Under the pieces are notes generated by a model, which worked only from the letters and a program-made list of their open reading frames with translations, searched no databases and was not told the origin of the DNA. Position numbers and translations under genes: made by a program. A DNA stretch of 64,000 bases from Jeotgalibacillus campisalis (GTDB taxonomy: Bacteria > Bacillota > Bacilli > Bacillales > Jeotgalibacillaceae): the NCBI RefSeq assembly GCF_000829515.1, contig NZ_JXRR01000011.1, positions 37,338 to 101,337 of the forward strand. The letters run 5' to 3'. Below, piece after piece: positions 17,061-25,594 of this stretch; position 1 is the first letter of the stretch, and each line of letters begins with the position of its first letter.

Positions 17061-17219
17061 ATGGAAGGGAAGAAACTTGTTTTGATCATTACTGCTTTAG
17101 TCATCGTGATGGCCATTGTGATTTTTATTCTTGTCAGCAATTTTGAGCCAAGTGGAATGGATCCGGAGGACACGGCCAGTAATGTCTACTCTTCAGAGTC
17201 TTTCGTTTCCCTTACGTGA
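17061..17219 (+). CDS. Small membrane protein in operon with the acetyltransferase
   Basis: 52 residues: a short basic N-terminus (EGKKL), one strong transmembrane helix (about 6-26, VLIITALVIVMAIVIFILV) and a short acidic C-terminal tail. ATG 17061 is preceded by GGAAGTGAG that overlaps the stop of the acetyltransferase gene. Family not recognised. The compact operon layout and well-formed helix support a real gene. Confidence 0.6.
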   Translation: MEGKKLVLIITALVIVMAIVIFILVSNFEPSGMDPEDTASNVYSSESFVSLT

Positions 17220-17251
17220 ATGCACGGGAGTGATTGGAAAACTGCTCTTAC

Positions 17252-17295
17252 AAAAATCAGATGCGATTTCTGTTAAGAAACCGCATCTGATTTTT
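17252..17295. terminator. Bidirectional terminator with 14-bp perfect stem
   Basis: AAAAATCAGATGCG and CGCATCTGATTTTT pair perfectly around a 16-base loop, with A and T ends on both sides. It serves the acetyltransferase pair and the convergent DUF2187 gene. Confidence 0.85.
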
Positions 17296-17298
17296 CGC

Positions 17299-17487
17299 TT
17301 ATTTTTGAACTACTTCATAATTTTCGTGTGAAACGACCGTAAAATTTGTGCCGTAATCGAGTAACAAAGCATCGTCTTCAGAAATATTAACAATTACAGA
17401 ACGCTCAAGAATTTTTGTGACTTCTCCTGTAATTTCAAATCCGTGACGAGTAAATCGCACAAATTGTCCTACATTTGCCATTGTCAT
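17299..17487 (-). CDS. DUF2187 family protein
   Basis: 62 residues from ATG 17487 (ATG 17481 is an alternative), after GGGGTG. It is a compact beta-rich protein: VGQFVRFTRHGFEITGEVTK, then SVIVNISEDD and TNFTVVSHENYEVV. This is the pattern of the YkvS/DUF2187 proteins of Bacillales, small KOW/SH3-like barrels of unknown function. No operon partner. Confidence 0.75.
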   Translation of the reverse strand: MTMANVGQFVRFTRHGFEITGEVTKILERSVIVNISEDDALLLDYGTNFTVVSHENYEVVQK

Positions 17488-17779
17488 CTTAACACCCCGT
17501 ATTCCATAGTGAAATAAACTGTTCTTATTCATTTTTACCTATTTTACAGCAGTTTAGGAAAGAATGAAACTTTTGCCTCTTCTATTCAGACTAAAGTGGC
17601 AAGTGGCCGTCTTCGATGCAACCAGTATGTATACTAGTTCTTTGTATTTTACTATAAATCTTCATAAATAGGGTGAAATTTCAGTGATTTATACATTTTC
17701 TCGCAACAATCGCTTTATTATGATGTGAATAGGGTGTTTGATACAATAGTCCGTATGAAATTGATTCATGGAGGTTTAT

Positions 17780-18238
17780 ATGGAAAAGAAAAAAGTCCGC
17801 AATTATTTTATTATTTTATCAGCGTTCGTCCTGGTGATGATCGCAGCTGCCTTTACGATTCAGGTTTATCCGGGCGGCTATGGATATGACTACAATGAAC
17901 GATCGAATGAGCTTGTGATCGAACAGGGAATGTTCTTCAAAGAATACAAAACCGTTCAAATGGGAGCAGAAGAGGGGCTGCGTTATGCTCTTTTTCAAGA
18001 CAGAACGGATTTAGCGATTCAAACCTGGAGCTATCTTTTATTAATCCCGGTCTTTTCAATGTTTTTTCTAAAGCGAGTTCTTTCAGCATATAAGGGACGG
18101 GCGGAAAAACGTTTTACGATTACAGACTATTTAAATGTATTTGCGTTGGTGGTTGCTTTTGCACTGATTGTGATTTTGTTGATGATGCTGAACGGCCATC
18201 TGCAATATTTATCTCAAGTATTTAACAGTGTTCAATGA
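17780..18238 (+). CDS. Conserved-looking membrane protein of unknown function
   Basis: 152 residues with three hydrophobic segments: residues 8-30, about 80-97 and 112-135. Between the first two is an extracytoplasmic part with YPGGYGYDYNERSNELVIEQG. ATG 17780 has TGGAGGT 6 bases upstream, better placed than the in-frame ATG at 17768. No enzymatic motif and no recognised family. It stands alone between the DUF2187 gene and a secreted BsuPI-like protein gene. Confidence 0.65.
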   Translation: MEKKKVRNYFIILSAFVLVMIAAAFTIQVYPGGYGYDYNERSNELVIEQGMFFKEYKTVQMGAEEGLRYALFQDRTDLAIQTWSYLLLIPVFSMFFLKRVLSAYKGRAEKRFTITDYLNVFALVVAFALIVILLMMLNGHLQYLSQVFNSVQ

Positions 18239-18334
18239 TTCATTGATATGATGGTGTTAGCCTATTAATGGATAGACTGAAAAGAAGTACCAAGTAACAA
18301 AATTGTGTGTGTTTAAGAAAGGGGCATAGCTGAG

Positions 18335-19084
18335 ATGAGAAAAAGCTCATGGGTTGGTGCTGGAGTTTTTGCTCTGGGAATCAGTTTTTTTACATCTGTT
18401 TATTTTATAGGTGACCGCTCCGATACAGAGAATAAAGAATTATACGATTTTACGTCCAATGGTCTCGAATTAAACATAGTAACAAACGGTCAAACGTTTG
18501 AAAAAGGGGATGAGATCGTAGTAGAAGCGACCCTGACCAACGAATTGGGAGCACCTGTCACGTATAATACGAAGTGCGGAGAAGCACTCACGATCGAAGT
18601 TCGGTCTATCACACTTGACCACACACTCATTACACAAACAGAGAAACCAGCTTGCGGGGAAGACGAGGAAATCGATCGGATGATCCCGAATGAGCAATTG
18701 TCGACGGCCTCAGCGTTCAATCTCGCCATTCCTTTAAGTGAACAGGAAACGACACTTGCGCCAGCAGGAGACTATATAGTTGAAATTACGTTTTCACCCA
18801 CAGCGCAGCCTGCATTTGAATCTCAAATCCCCATTACAATTAACCAGCAGAATGACAAACTGGTCGATCCATCAGAGGCCAAGCAACAGGCACTAGAAAG
18901 TGAAAAGGCCAAGTCCTGGTTTTCAGTATATGGAGATACAGAAAAGTACCTGATTTCCGAAGAGTTACCTTATTTAGAGAATGGGGAATGGGTATTTAAA
19001 TGGCACGCAATGAATGCAGATCAGGCATTGAGGGATGATGATGATGAATTAATGCTCTATGAAAAAGCCGTAAAAAGTGAATGA
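18335..19084 (+). CDS. Secreted or membrane-anchored protein with BsuPI-like domain
   Basis: 249 residues. An N-terminal signal/anchor segment (about 5-25) lacks a lipobox cysteine. Residues about 45-165 form a beta-rich module: LELNIVTNGQTFEKGDEIVV, a VTYNTKCGEALTIEV stretch and APAGDYIVEITF. This is the arrangement of the BsuPI family, named after the intracellular proteinase inhibitor of Bacillus, which also occurs in exported proteins. Two cysteines could form a disulfide. The acidic C-terminal part is unrelated to that domain. Inhibitor activity is not implied by sequence alone. Confidence 0.65.
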   Translation: MRKSSWVGAGVFALGISFFTSVYFIGDRSDTENKELYDFTSNGLELNIVTNGQTFEKGDEIVVEATLTNELGAPVTYNTKCGEALTIEVRSITLDHTLITQTEKPACGEDEEIDRMIPNEQLSTASAFNLAIPLSEQETTLAPAGDYIVEITFSPTAQPAFESQIPITINQQNDKLVDPSEAKQQALESEKAKSWFSVYGDTEKYLISEELPYLENGEWVFKWHAMNADQALRDDDDELMLYEKAVKSE

Positions 19085-19162
19085 TTTTTTACAATATCAT
19101 TATGAATTTTCAGTTTTTTCATGCTAAACTGGATGTATTATACAAAATAAGCAGGTGAAGCA

Positions 19163-19426
19163 ATGAGCAGAGGAAGAAGAAAAGCATCATTGGAAGGTCC
19201 CGTTAATGTCCTTTTTCTTTTCTTTTACATCAGTTATTGGTGGTTTGTTCTCCAGCAGATTTTCGAAGGAAGGCTCATCTTTATTTATGTAAGTATTATC
19301 CCGTTTTTGCTTATGTTATATCTCCAATCCCTTACCATTACTTTAATGGAGAAAAAGAGGGAGAAGAAACTTTTGATCTCTGTTGAGCGAAGCATTGAAA
19401 GGGGTCGCCAGCGGGTCAAAATATAA
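19163..19426 (+). CDS. Small membrane protein of unknown function
   Basis: 87 residues: a basic N-terminus (SRGRRKASLEG), two hydrophobic helices (about 15-34 and 40-60) and a strongly basic C-terminal helix. AGGTGA precedes ATG 19163. Positive charges at both ends suggest both termini face the cytoplasm. Family not recognised. Confidence 0.55.
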   Translation: MSRGRRKASLEGPVNVLFLFFYISYWWFVLQQIFEGRLIFIYVSIIPFLLMLYLQSLTITLMEKKREKKLLISVERSIERGRQRVKI

Positions 19427-19440
19427 TGGATCATACATAT

Positions 19441-19512
19441 AAAACCCTTTGCCAAAGATAATGGTTTCTGATGTTTCAATCAGTCAGTACTATTACTTGA
19501 GCAGAGGGTTTT
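19441..19512 (+). terminator. Possible terminator with large loop
   Basis: AAAACCCT and AGGGTTTT can pair around a 56-base loop and are followed by T residues. The loop is too long for confidence. Confidence 0.3.
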
Positions 19513-19529
19513 TTATAGGCATGTGCTTG

Positions 19530-19718
19530 TTAATTCTTCATTTCACCCCGATGATTCCCTTGGGGGGGCTGCAAGGTGAGAATAAATAGTCCCAGTGCTG
19601 CACCGATGCCGATTAATGCCTGAATCGACCAATCTCCATACAGCAAGCCAAAAAACAGCTCAAACGCTCCAAAAAAAATCATGGCCAGAACGGCACCATA
19701 TCGCAGCAGCTGGTCCAT
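19530..19718 (-). CDS. Small membrane protein of unknown function
   Basis: 62 residues from ATG 19718, with AGGAG 9 bases upstream. Two hydrophobic helices (about 6-27 and 32-50) are joined by a short GDWS turn, and the hydrophilic tail contains GNHRGEMKN. No recognised family; a two-helix membrane protein in a region rich in such genes. Confidence 0.55.
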   Translation of the reverse strand: MDQLLRYGAVLAMIFFGAFELFFGLLYGDWSIQALIGIGAALGLFILTLQPPQGNHRGEMKN

Positions 19719-19860
19719 CAATACAATCTCCTCTCAGAACAGTAGTACCTATTTAAACAAGTCGCGGATCTGTTTGTCGTTTTAAATTGGTTTAATAGTT
19801 ATACTATGTTCAACTATGCCCGATTGATTCACCCATACTGACTGCTGGCTGCTTTTATGT

Positions 19861-19889
19861 AAAAAAAAGAAGCTGAAAAATCAGCTTCT
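19861..19889 (-). terminator. Terminator of the Pmp3-like gene
   Basis: The perfect stem AGAAGCTGA / TCAGCTTCT is preceded on the plus strand by eight A, i.e. a U run on the minus transcript. The stop codon of the minus gene is part of the stem. Confidence 0.8.
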
Positions 19890-20069
19890 CTGGTTCATAT
19901 AGTTTTTCATTTCTTTTTTGTGCTTTTCATCCCGAATGACAATAATCGCATGAACAAGTCCAGGTATGAATCCCAGAATGGTCAGCAGAATATTGAGCAG
20001 AAATGAACCAAATCTCCCTGTGAATAAAACGGCTGCAGGAGGGAGGAAAATAGCGAGTATATATAACAT
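19881..20069 (-). CDS. YqaE/Pmp3-family membrane peptide
   Basis: 62 residues with two hydrophobic helices and the family hallmark LAIFLPPAAVLF near the N-terminus, followed by LLNILLTILGFIPGLVHAIIVI. Pmp3 proteins are small membrane proteins linked in many organisms to salt and cold stress and membrane potential. The start is ATG 20069; an in-frame TTG three codons upstream is closer to the weak AAAGG site, so the true start is uncertain. Single gene with its own terminator. Confidence 0.8.
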   Translation of the reverse strand: MLYILAIFLPPAAVLFTGRFGSFLLNILLTILGFIPGLVHAIIVIRDEKHKKEMKNYMNQRS

Positions 20070-20116
20070 GAATGTCAACTGCCTTTCGTCTTTTTACTTT
20101 TGTTCCCTCCTTTTGC

Positions 20117-22675
20117 TTATCTTAAACGAAAAGGTTTGGCCAGGACAAAAGTGGAAAGGCGGGAGACTTCTATTTGATTGCGGTTGATCATGCTGAGTGG
20201 TTCTGTGCCTGCCTGATGGGAATTAGCCAGTATATGCCATAGTCCGTTGGAAGGCAAATGAAATTTAACAGGGTGGTGGTGTGCGTTGTGAATAACCACA
20301 TATTCTTCGTACTGACCCTTGTCGCGTGAAGCCTTTAATTGATAAGCAATTAAATGTTCATCAGTAGGGAAAAAGTGAAGACGGGAAAGGATCTCTTCTT
20401 TCGTTTTCATCCGAAATACGTCATTGGATTTCCTAAGTGAGATCAGGCCTTTAACATAGCGGACTTCTTGTTCAAATTCGGCTTTTCGGTTCCAATCAAG
20501 CTTGTTAATGTGATCGGGTGAACGGTAGCTGTTGTGGTCTCCGTTTTTTGTTCGCATAAACTCCTGACCAGCATGCAGAAAAGGAATGCCTTGTGATAAC
20601 AGGATAATGGAAGAGGCCAGCTTGTGCATGCTTTTTAAATCTTCCTGCGAAGCACCTGAGTTTGTCAAAAGCAGCTTATCCCATAAGGTATGGTTGTCGT
20701 GTGCTTCGACGTAGTTTACAACTTGTGACGGGCATCTGTACTCCATATTGTCATATGGAAGATACATTCCAGCGGTAATTCCCTGTTTGATGGAATAATT
20801 ATAGCCGCTCCGGCCGTTCACAAATCCTGAATCATGATCAGAAAAATTATTGCCTTTAAGATGATCCCTGATGGAATCGTTAAAATGTGCGATGCCTGGC
20901 ATTTTATCAGCATTTGCCTGACTTGCTTTTAAATGTGAAGGGAGTGCTGTTGGCAGATCCCAGCCTTCTCCAAGCATAATGATGGATGGATCCACTTCAT
21001 TCAGTGCTTTTCTTGCTTCGTTCATGGTGTCAATATCGTGAATGCCCATTAAATCAAAGCGAAACCCGTCAATTTTATATTCTTTAGCCCAGTAGACAAG
21101 AGAATCCACAATGAATTTTCTCATCATACGGCGTTCAGAGGCTGTGTCGTTCCCTACTCCAGTCCCATTTGACAGGACTCCGTCTTTTTTAAAGCGGAAA
21201 AAATAGCCGGGCATCAGAAGGTGAAAACTAGAGCACGGGACATCATACACATGATTAAATACGACATCCATGATCACGCGCATCCCTTTGCTGTGGATAG
21301 CCTGAATCATTTTTTTTAACTCCATGATCCTAGTGGAAGGTTCAAAAGGATTAATGGAATAGGATCCTTCGGGTGCATTGAAATGCTTCGGATCGTACCC
21401 CCAGTTGTATTGAGGAGTTTCAAGTTCCTTCTCGTCAATCGTCCAATAATCGTAAATCGGAAGAAGCTGAATATGCGTAATGCCGAGGTCACTAAAATAA
21501 TCCAAACCAGTTTTGACCCCATCCGGTGTAACAGTGGCCGGTTCGGTCAATCCAAGGTATTTCCCCTTGTGAATGACGCCGCTGTTGTGATCAATAGTAG
21601 CGTCCCGTATATGCAGTTCATAAATGACTGCGTCTTCAAGCTGATCTAAAGGAGGGGCAGGTAGTTCCCATAGTGGCGGGTTGGTTCGAGCCAGGTCTAC
21701 CACGACTCCTTTTTCACCATTAACTGTGACAGCTCTTGCATAAGGGTCAACGGCTTCCTGCCAATTTCTGTCGATCATGACCTTATACATATAGACCGTT
21801 CCATCAAGGTTGCCGGACTCCTCATAGTGCCAGGTCCCACAAGATCCCGATGCCATTTCATACTCTGCTTTTTTTGCTCCCTCTTTGGTATACAGAACTA
21901 AAATTGCTTTTTGAGCTACAGGGGACCACAACCGAAAAACTGTTTTTTCTTTTGTAAAGAGTGCACCGAGAGGCCCATCGTATGCAAAGTTCTCATCAAA
22001 TTTTTCGGTCCGGACAATGTTCCCATATGAAACGTCACAATCACCAAAATGAGAAATCGTCACTTTATATTTTTCGTGAAGAGAAAGAGATTCTTTTGTT
22101 TTTATGGTCATCTGATGTGCATGGTCAGAAGAATGATGATCTTTAGATACGGAAATATCCTGAATGGTTGCCCCTGACAGACTAACGTCAATATTATCGT
22201 GCTCCCAATCAAATGCAAGGTTGGTCGTAACGCTTATATCATGCCAGGTGTTGAGCTTGGCACTTACAATCTCGGGTGAGATGTTTATTTCTTCTTCATG
22301 ATGAAAAATTCTTTCCGTCCCTTGCATGAGCCAGACTTCTGCATGCCCATTTTCATCGAATTCAGTAATAAATCTGTCATCAAACCGTTTGCTGGCCCAG
22401 TCATTTTCGTCTGTGCTTTTGCGAATAATAAATCCGACTCGGGTGATACCTGACGGGTCCTCCATTTCGAATGTTGCCCTTTGTCCAAAAGGACGGTCGT
22501 CGGTGAATTCCACCATGCGGCCGTTCTTCCCATCAAGCCATACCCACAAATTCCATCCGCTGTAGTCTTCATCGTAACGGTGATAATGCAGCGTAATCGT
22601 AACTTTTTTTTGGCCTATTGTGGAGAGGTTGTCAGCTGAAAAATCTTCTTGTTGTTGACCGTGAATCGTTACCAT
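20117..22675 (-). CDS. amyX: Type I pullulanase (intracellular)
   Basis: About 852 residues. An N-terminal CBM41/pullulanase N1 domain (about 1-105) is followed by a second beta domain, a CBM48-like module (about 230-310) and the GH13 barrel with YNWGYDPKHF, VVFNHVYD, the nucleophile in GFRFDLMGIHD (near 540), the acid in MLGEGWD (near 567) and VEAHDNHT (near 657), then a C-terminal beta domain. YNWGYDP is diagnostic for type I pullulanases, which cut alpha-1,6 links in pullulan and branched maltodextrin. There is no signal peptide, so it acts in the cytoplasm like Bacillus AmyX. ATG 22675 has AGGTGA 8 bases upstream; ATG 22681 is possible. Confidence 0.92.
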   Translation of the reverse strand: MVTIHGQQQEDFSADNLSTIGQKKVTITLHYHRYDEDYSGWNLWVWLDGKNGRMVEFTDDRPFGQRATFEMEDPSGITRVGFIIRKSTDENDWASKRFDDRFITEFDENGHAEVWLMQGTERIFHHEEEINISPEIVSAKLNTWHDISVTTNLAFDWEHDNIDVSLSGATIQDISVSKDHHSSDHAHQMTIKTKESLSLHEKYKVTISHFGDCDVSYGNIVRTEKFDENFAYDGPLGALFTKEKTVFRLWSPVAQKAILVLYTKEGAKKAEYEMASGSCGTWHYEESGNLDGTVYMYKVMIDRNWQEAVDPYARAVTVNGEKGVVVDLARTNPPLWELPAPPLDQLEDAVIYELHIRDATIDHNSGVIHKGKYLGLTEPATVTPDGVKTGLDYFSDLGITHIQLLPIYDYWTIDEKELETPQYNWGYDPKHFNAPEGSYSINPFEPSTRIMELKKMIQAIHSKGMRVIMDVVFNHVYDVPCSSFHLLMPGYFFRFKKDGVLSNGTGVGNDTASERRMMRKFIVDSLVYWAKEYKIDGFRFDLMGIHDIDTMNEARKALNEVDPSIIMLGEGWDLPTALPSHLKASQANADKMPGIAHFNDSIRDHLKGNNFSDHDSGFVNGRSGYNYSIKQGITAGMYLPYDNMEYRCPSQVVNYVEAHDNHTLWDKLLLTNSGASQEDLKSMHKLASSIILLSQGIPFLHAGQEFMRTKNGDHNSYRSPDHINKLDWNRKAEFEQEVRYVKGLISLRKSNDVFRMKTKEEILSRLHFFPTDEHLIAYQLKASRDKGQYEEYVVIHNAHHHPVKFHLPSNGLWHILANSHQAGTEPLSMINRNQIEVSRLSTFVLAKPFRLR

Positions 22676-22687
22676 ATACATCCTCAC

Positions 22688-22995
22688 CTTTTCTCACTTA
22701 TAGTTTTAACGGTATGTTCATACCTTATTTTACGTTAGTTTACGGTAAGGGTGTTTTTAAAAGAGGCTTGTGCTGCCAATTCATCATTTCTGCCCTCACC
22801 ATTATCATTGGCAATGTATTCTTTTAATATGTCTTTATCTATTTTATCGGTCTGCAAGCAAAATAATAAGTAAATAAATTAAATAAACTGGTGCTATTTA
22901 AATTAATTAAAATAAAATTATCAGAAAGCTTCAAATATTTCGTTAAACAGTTATCATATAGGTAGAGCTACTACTTGTAAAGGGAGGAAATAAAA
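22688..22995. other. Intergenic region between divergent pullulanase and azoreductase genes
   Basis: About 300 bp, A+T-rich in the azoreductase-proximal half. Near the pullulanase end, GGTATG-TT-CATACC (22711-22724) is an exact inverted repeat that could be an operator for the pullulanase gene. No gene or RNA element was recognised in the rest. Confidence 0.4.
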
Positions 22996-23619
22996 ATGAA
23001 GATCTTATACATTAACGCGAATCCTAGAAACAAAACATCAGTAAGTGAAGAAATTGCAGATGTTTTTGTCAAAGAACTCCTTGCATCAGAACAGCAAGCT
23101 AGTATTGAATATGTTCATTTATATGAAACACAGCTTCAGGAAATTGACGAAGAGGTGTTGGCGGTTTGGGGGAAACACAGATCTGGAGAGGCATTGACGA
23201 CGAAAGAAAAACAAAAAAATGACGTCATGGAACGGGTGCTGGACCAATTTTTGTCAGCAGATGTGTATGTGTTTATCACACCATTCTGGAATTTGTTATT
23301 TCCACCAAGATTAAAAACCTATATCGACTCGCTATGCATTCCAGGGAAAACGTTCCGATACACAGCGGGCGGCCAGGAGGGTCTTGTGGAAGGGAAACGG
23401 GCTGTTCACATACAAGCTGTAGGCGGTATATATAAAGGAACCGGCTTAAATTTCTCTGAAGACTATCTAAGAGAAATTATGCGTTTTCTTGGGATTAAAG
23501 AATATGACTCAGTTATTTGCGAAGGAATGAGCCAATTCCCCGATATGGCAGATAAAATTCTTGCAGAAAGTAAAGAAGAGGCATCGCAGCTTGCACATAA
23601 ACTCGCACGAATGGAATAA
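22996..23619 (+). CDS. azoR: FMN-dependent NADH-azoreductase family protein
   Basis: 207 residues with a flavodoxin-like fold. The phosphate-binding loop INANPRNKTSVSEE follows the first strand, then FITPFWNLLFPPRLKTYID and the loop QAVGGIYKGTG near the flavin. The order and length fit the AzoR/AcpD family, homodimeric FMN enzymes reducing quinones and azo compounds with NADH, often protecting against thiol stress. An AAGGGAGGAAA site precedes ATG 22996. Single gene with a strong terminator downstream. Confidence 0.88.
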   Translation: MKILYINANPRNKTSVSEEIADVFVKELLASEQQASIEYVHLYETQLQEIDEEVLAVWGKHRSGEALTTKEKQKNDVMERVLDQFLSADVYVFITPFWNLLFPPRLKTYIDSLCIPGKTFRYTAGGQEGLVEGKRAVHIQAVGGIYKGTGLNFSEDYLREIMRFLGIKEYDSVICEGMSQFPDMADKILAESKEEASQLAHKLARME

Positions 23620-23712
23620 ATCTTCATATGTGCAGCACTTCTGGCATCAGATAAAGATTCACACATTCAAGAGAAGACAATATCGGTCAGCAGAAAAAAA
23701 AAGTAAATTTAT

Positions 23713-23757
23713 AAAAAGGTCTTCACGATAAGAATCATAATCGTGAAGACCTTTTTT
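23713..23757 (+). terminator. Terminator of the azoreductase gene
   Basis: The stem AAAAAGGTCTTCACGAT / ATCGTGAAGACCTTTTTT is near perfect with a short loop and a T run. It lies about 95 bp after the stop. Confidence 0.88.
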
Positions 23758-23786
23758 GCGGAATCATAATAATCCGTTGAGATTAA

Positions 23787-23883
23787 AAAGGATTGTCATT
23801 CATCCTGTTCAAATGTGAGACAGAGAAGAGACACCTTCCGCCCCGCTAAAAAGATTACGCTTAGAACGAAGATAATCCGGTTA
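23787..23883. repeat. Degenerate partial copy of the tandem repeat
   Basis: GTGAGACAGAGAAG, CCGCCCCGCTAAAAAG and a degenerate end are shared with the full units at 23978 and 24207, but the first part of the unit is deleted. This is the oldest-looking unit of the array. Confidence 0.6.
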
Positions 23884-23977
23884 CCTTTTTAAGAAAAGAT
23901 TGCTGCATTTTAGTAAAGAAAAAGAAACGATCTTTGTAGGAAAAGTCATCCGTTGTATGGAGAAACTAAAAAAGGAT

Positions 23978-24112
23978 AGGTTCATCGGAGTGGAAGGCGT
24001 CGACTCCAGCGGGATGCAGCGGGAAGGGTGAGACAGAGAAGATGCAAAGCAATGAATCGGCTCACCTCCCGCCCCGCGGAAAGCGTATGCCTGAAACGGA
24101 GATGAACCGGTC
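23978..24112. repeat. Dispersed repeat, full copy (first of tandem pair)
   Basis: Begins AGGTTCATCGGAGTGGAAGG and ends GAGATGAACCGGTC, giving inverted ends GGTTCAT/ATGAACC. GC-rich interior with GGAAGGGTGAGACAG and its near complement GGCTCACCTCCCGCC, so it can form a long hairpin. Nearly identical to the unit 229 bp downstream. Confidence 0.8.
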
Positions 24113-24206
24113 GCATTTTGAACGATCGATTGATGCATTTATAAAGAAAAAAGAAACGATCTTAGCTGGAAAAGTTATACGTTTGATAATGAAAATAAGA
24201 AAGGAT

Positions 24207-24341
24207 AGGTTCATCGGAGTGGAAGGCGTCGACTCCAGCGGGATGCAGCGGGAAGGGTGAGACAGAGAAGATGCAAAGCATCGAATTGGCTCACCTCCCG
24301 CCCCGCTAAAAAGCGTACGCCTGAAACGGAGATGAACCGGT
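24207..24341. repeat. Dispersed repeat, full copy (second of tandem pair)
   Basis: Same unit as at 23978, 229 bp further on, with few differences. The spacer between the cores (with AAGAAACGATCTT) is repeated too, so the whole 229-bp segment was duplicated. Confidence 0.8.
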
Positions 24342-24419
24342 CAAATTAGCATTATAAATGATTGAACTTTCCACAAAAGGGAATAGGACGGAATAGATAT
24401 TAATTGAAAGGATGATTGG

Positions 24420-25040
24420 ATGCACGCGTTATTTTTAAACGGCTCACTTAAACCGAGTTCAGAAGACTCGAATACGGATGCACTGATTCGAAAAGTAATC
24501 AACTACTATGAAGATATGGGAATCACCTCTGAGGTCATTCGTCTGGCTGATTATACTATTGCACCGGGAGTAGAAGTAGACATGGGCAATGGAGACCAGT
24601 GGCCGGAGATTTTTGAAAAAGTGAAAAATGCAGATATCGTTATTTTAGGAACCCCAATCTGGATGGGTGAAAAGAGCAGCATTACGAAGCAGGCCATTGA
24701 ACGTCTTGATGGAGGAAGCAGCTTAACAAACGAGCTTGGCCAGGCAATTTATTATAATAAAGTAGGAGGAGTTGTCGTAACAGGGAATGAAGACGGAGCA
24801 AAAAACGCCGCTTCATCCATGATTTATGCACTTTCTCATATTGGTTTTACCATCCCGCCAAATGTGGATACGTATTGGGTAGGAGAAGCAGGCCCGGGAC
24901 CATCCTATATGGAAGCGATGCAAAAAGGCGAAAGCGAATTTACGGACCAGCACGTTAAGTTTTTAGCTTATAACACGGCTCATTTTGCCAGGATGCTAAA
25001 AAGCAGCCCCATCCCTCCGGAAGGCAATGTGATGGAATAA
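24420..25040 (+). CDS. NAD(P)H-dependent FMN oxidoreductase, flavodoxin fold
   Basis: 206 residues. FLNGSLKPSSEDSNTDALI is the FMN phosphate loop of NADPH-dependent FMN reductases, then VILGTPIWMGEKSSITKQ and GGVVVTGNEDGAKNA complete the flavin site. It belongs with iron-sulfur-free flavodoxin-like reductases (WrbA/NQO-like). The physiological acceptor is unknown. AAAGGATGA precedes ATG 24420. It is isolated behind the repeat array and ends at a terminator. Confidence 0.82.
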   Translation: MHALFLNGSLKPSSEDSNTDALIRKVINYYEDMGITSEVIRLADYTIAPGVEVDMGNGDQWPEIFEKVKNADIVILGTPIWMGEKSSITKQAIERLDGGSSLTNELGQAIYYNKVGGVVVTGNEDGAKNAASSMIYALSHIGFTIPPNVDTYWVGEAGPGPSYMEAMQKGESEFTDQHVKFLAYNTAHFARMLKSSPIPPEGNVME

Positions 25041-25088
25041 ATGTAAGCCTGAAAGGATCCATCTTAAAGATCTTTTAAACACATAAAT

Positions 25089-25158
25089 GGTCCTTGATCA
25101 AATGCTCATCCTTTTCTTTGAAGGAAAAGCATTGATTAAGGACCTTTTAAAAAGAAAA
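25089..25158. terminator. Terminator-like hairpin between convergent genes
   Basis: GGTCCTTGATCAAATGCT pairs with AGCATTGATTAAGGACC around a 30-base loop and is followed by TTTT on the plus strand. It separates the oxidoreductase gene from the convergent DUF4870 gene. Confidence 0.65.
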
Positions 25159-25167
25159 ATAAACAGC

Positions 25168-25494
25168 TCAGCTGAAAAAACGGATGACGAGCGGGATGCG
25201 GAACTGTTTTCCCTTAAAAGCATAAATGCCTGCCACAGTAATAAAAACAGCCATCAATATACTAAGGATCACATTAATGATGAAGCCGATGGCGATGAAA
25301 TAAAAAAATCCGGCGGCTGCCTGATATAAAAAGTAACTGACCAGAAAGTTCAAATAATGAAGTCCATGCTGGTTTACAAATGGAGAGTCTCTTTTTACAT
25401 ACCAGATGAGAAAAGGACCTATAATCGCAGTGAAAAAATTGAGAAAATACAGTAATCCGGCAGCTAGTCGTTCATCAGAGGTTGAAGATTGCAT
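25168..25494 (-). CDS. DUF4870-type membrane protein
   Basis: 108 residues with three to four membrane segments: LLYFLNFFTAIIGPFLIWYV, FLVSYFLYQAAAGFFYF and IINVILSILMAVFITVAGI. The KRDSPFVNQHGLHYLNF loop between them is the conserved core of DUF4870/Tic20-like small membrane proteins. Function unknown. ATG 25494 has AAAGGAG 8 bases upstream; the TTG one codon earlier is less well placed. Single gene. Confidence 0.75.
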   Translation of the reverse strand: MQSSTSDERLAAGLLYFLNFFTAIIGPFLIWYVKRDSPFVNQHGLHYLNFLVSYFLYQAAAGFFYFIAIGFIINVILSILMAVFITVAGIYAFKGKQFRIPLVIRFFS

Positions 25495-25552
25495 CAAATC
25501 ACTCCTTTTATATGTTTACGGATTCATCGCCTAGTAGGATTCAATTATAACG

Positions 25553-25584
25553 AAAAACAGCCTGTTTCACATGGAAACAGACTG
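25553..25584 (-). terminator. Terminator of the DUF368 gene
   Basis: CAGCCTGTTTC pairs with GAAACAGACTG around a 5-base loop. The A run at 25553-25557 becomes a U run on the minus transcript. It lies just past the stop at 25595. Confidence 0.75.
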
Positions 25585-25594
25585 CTTCTTGTTC

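Noticed and set aside
23978..24342. CRISPR array at the tandem repeats
   Set aside because: Units are about 130 bp in a 229-bp period with the spacer also repeated, and there are no cas genes; not a CRISPR.
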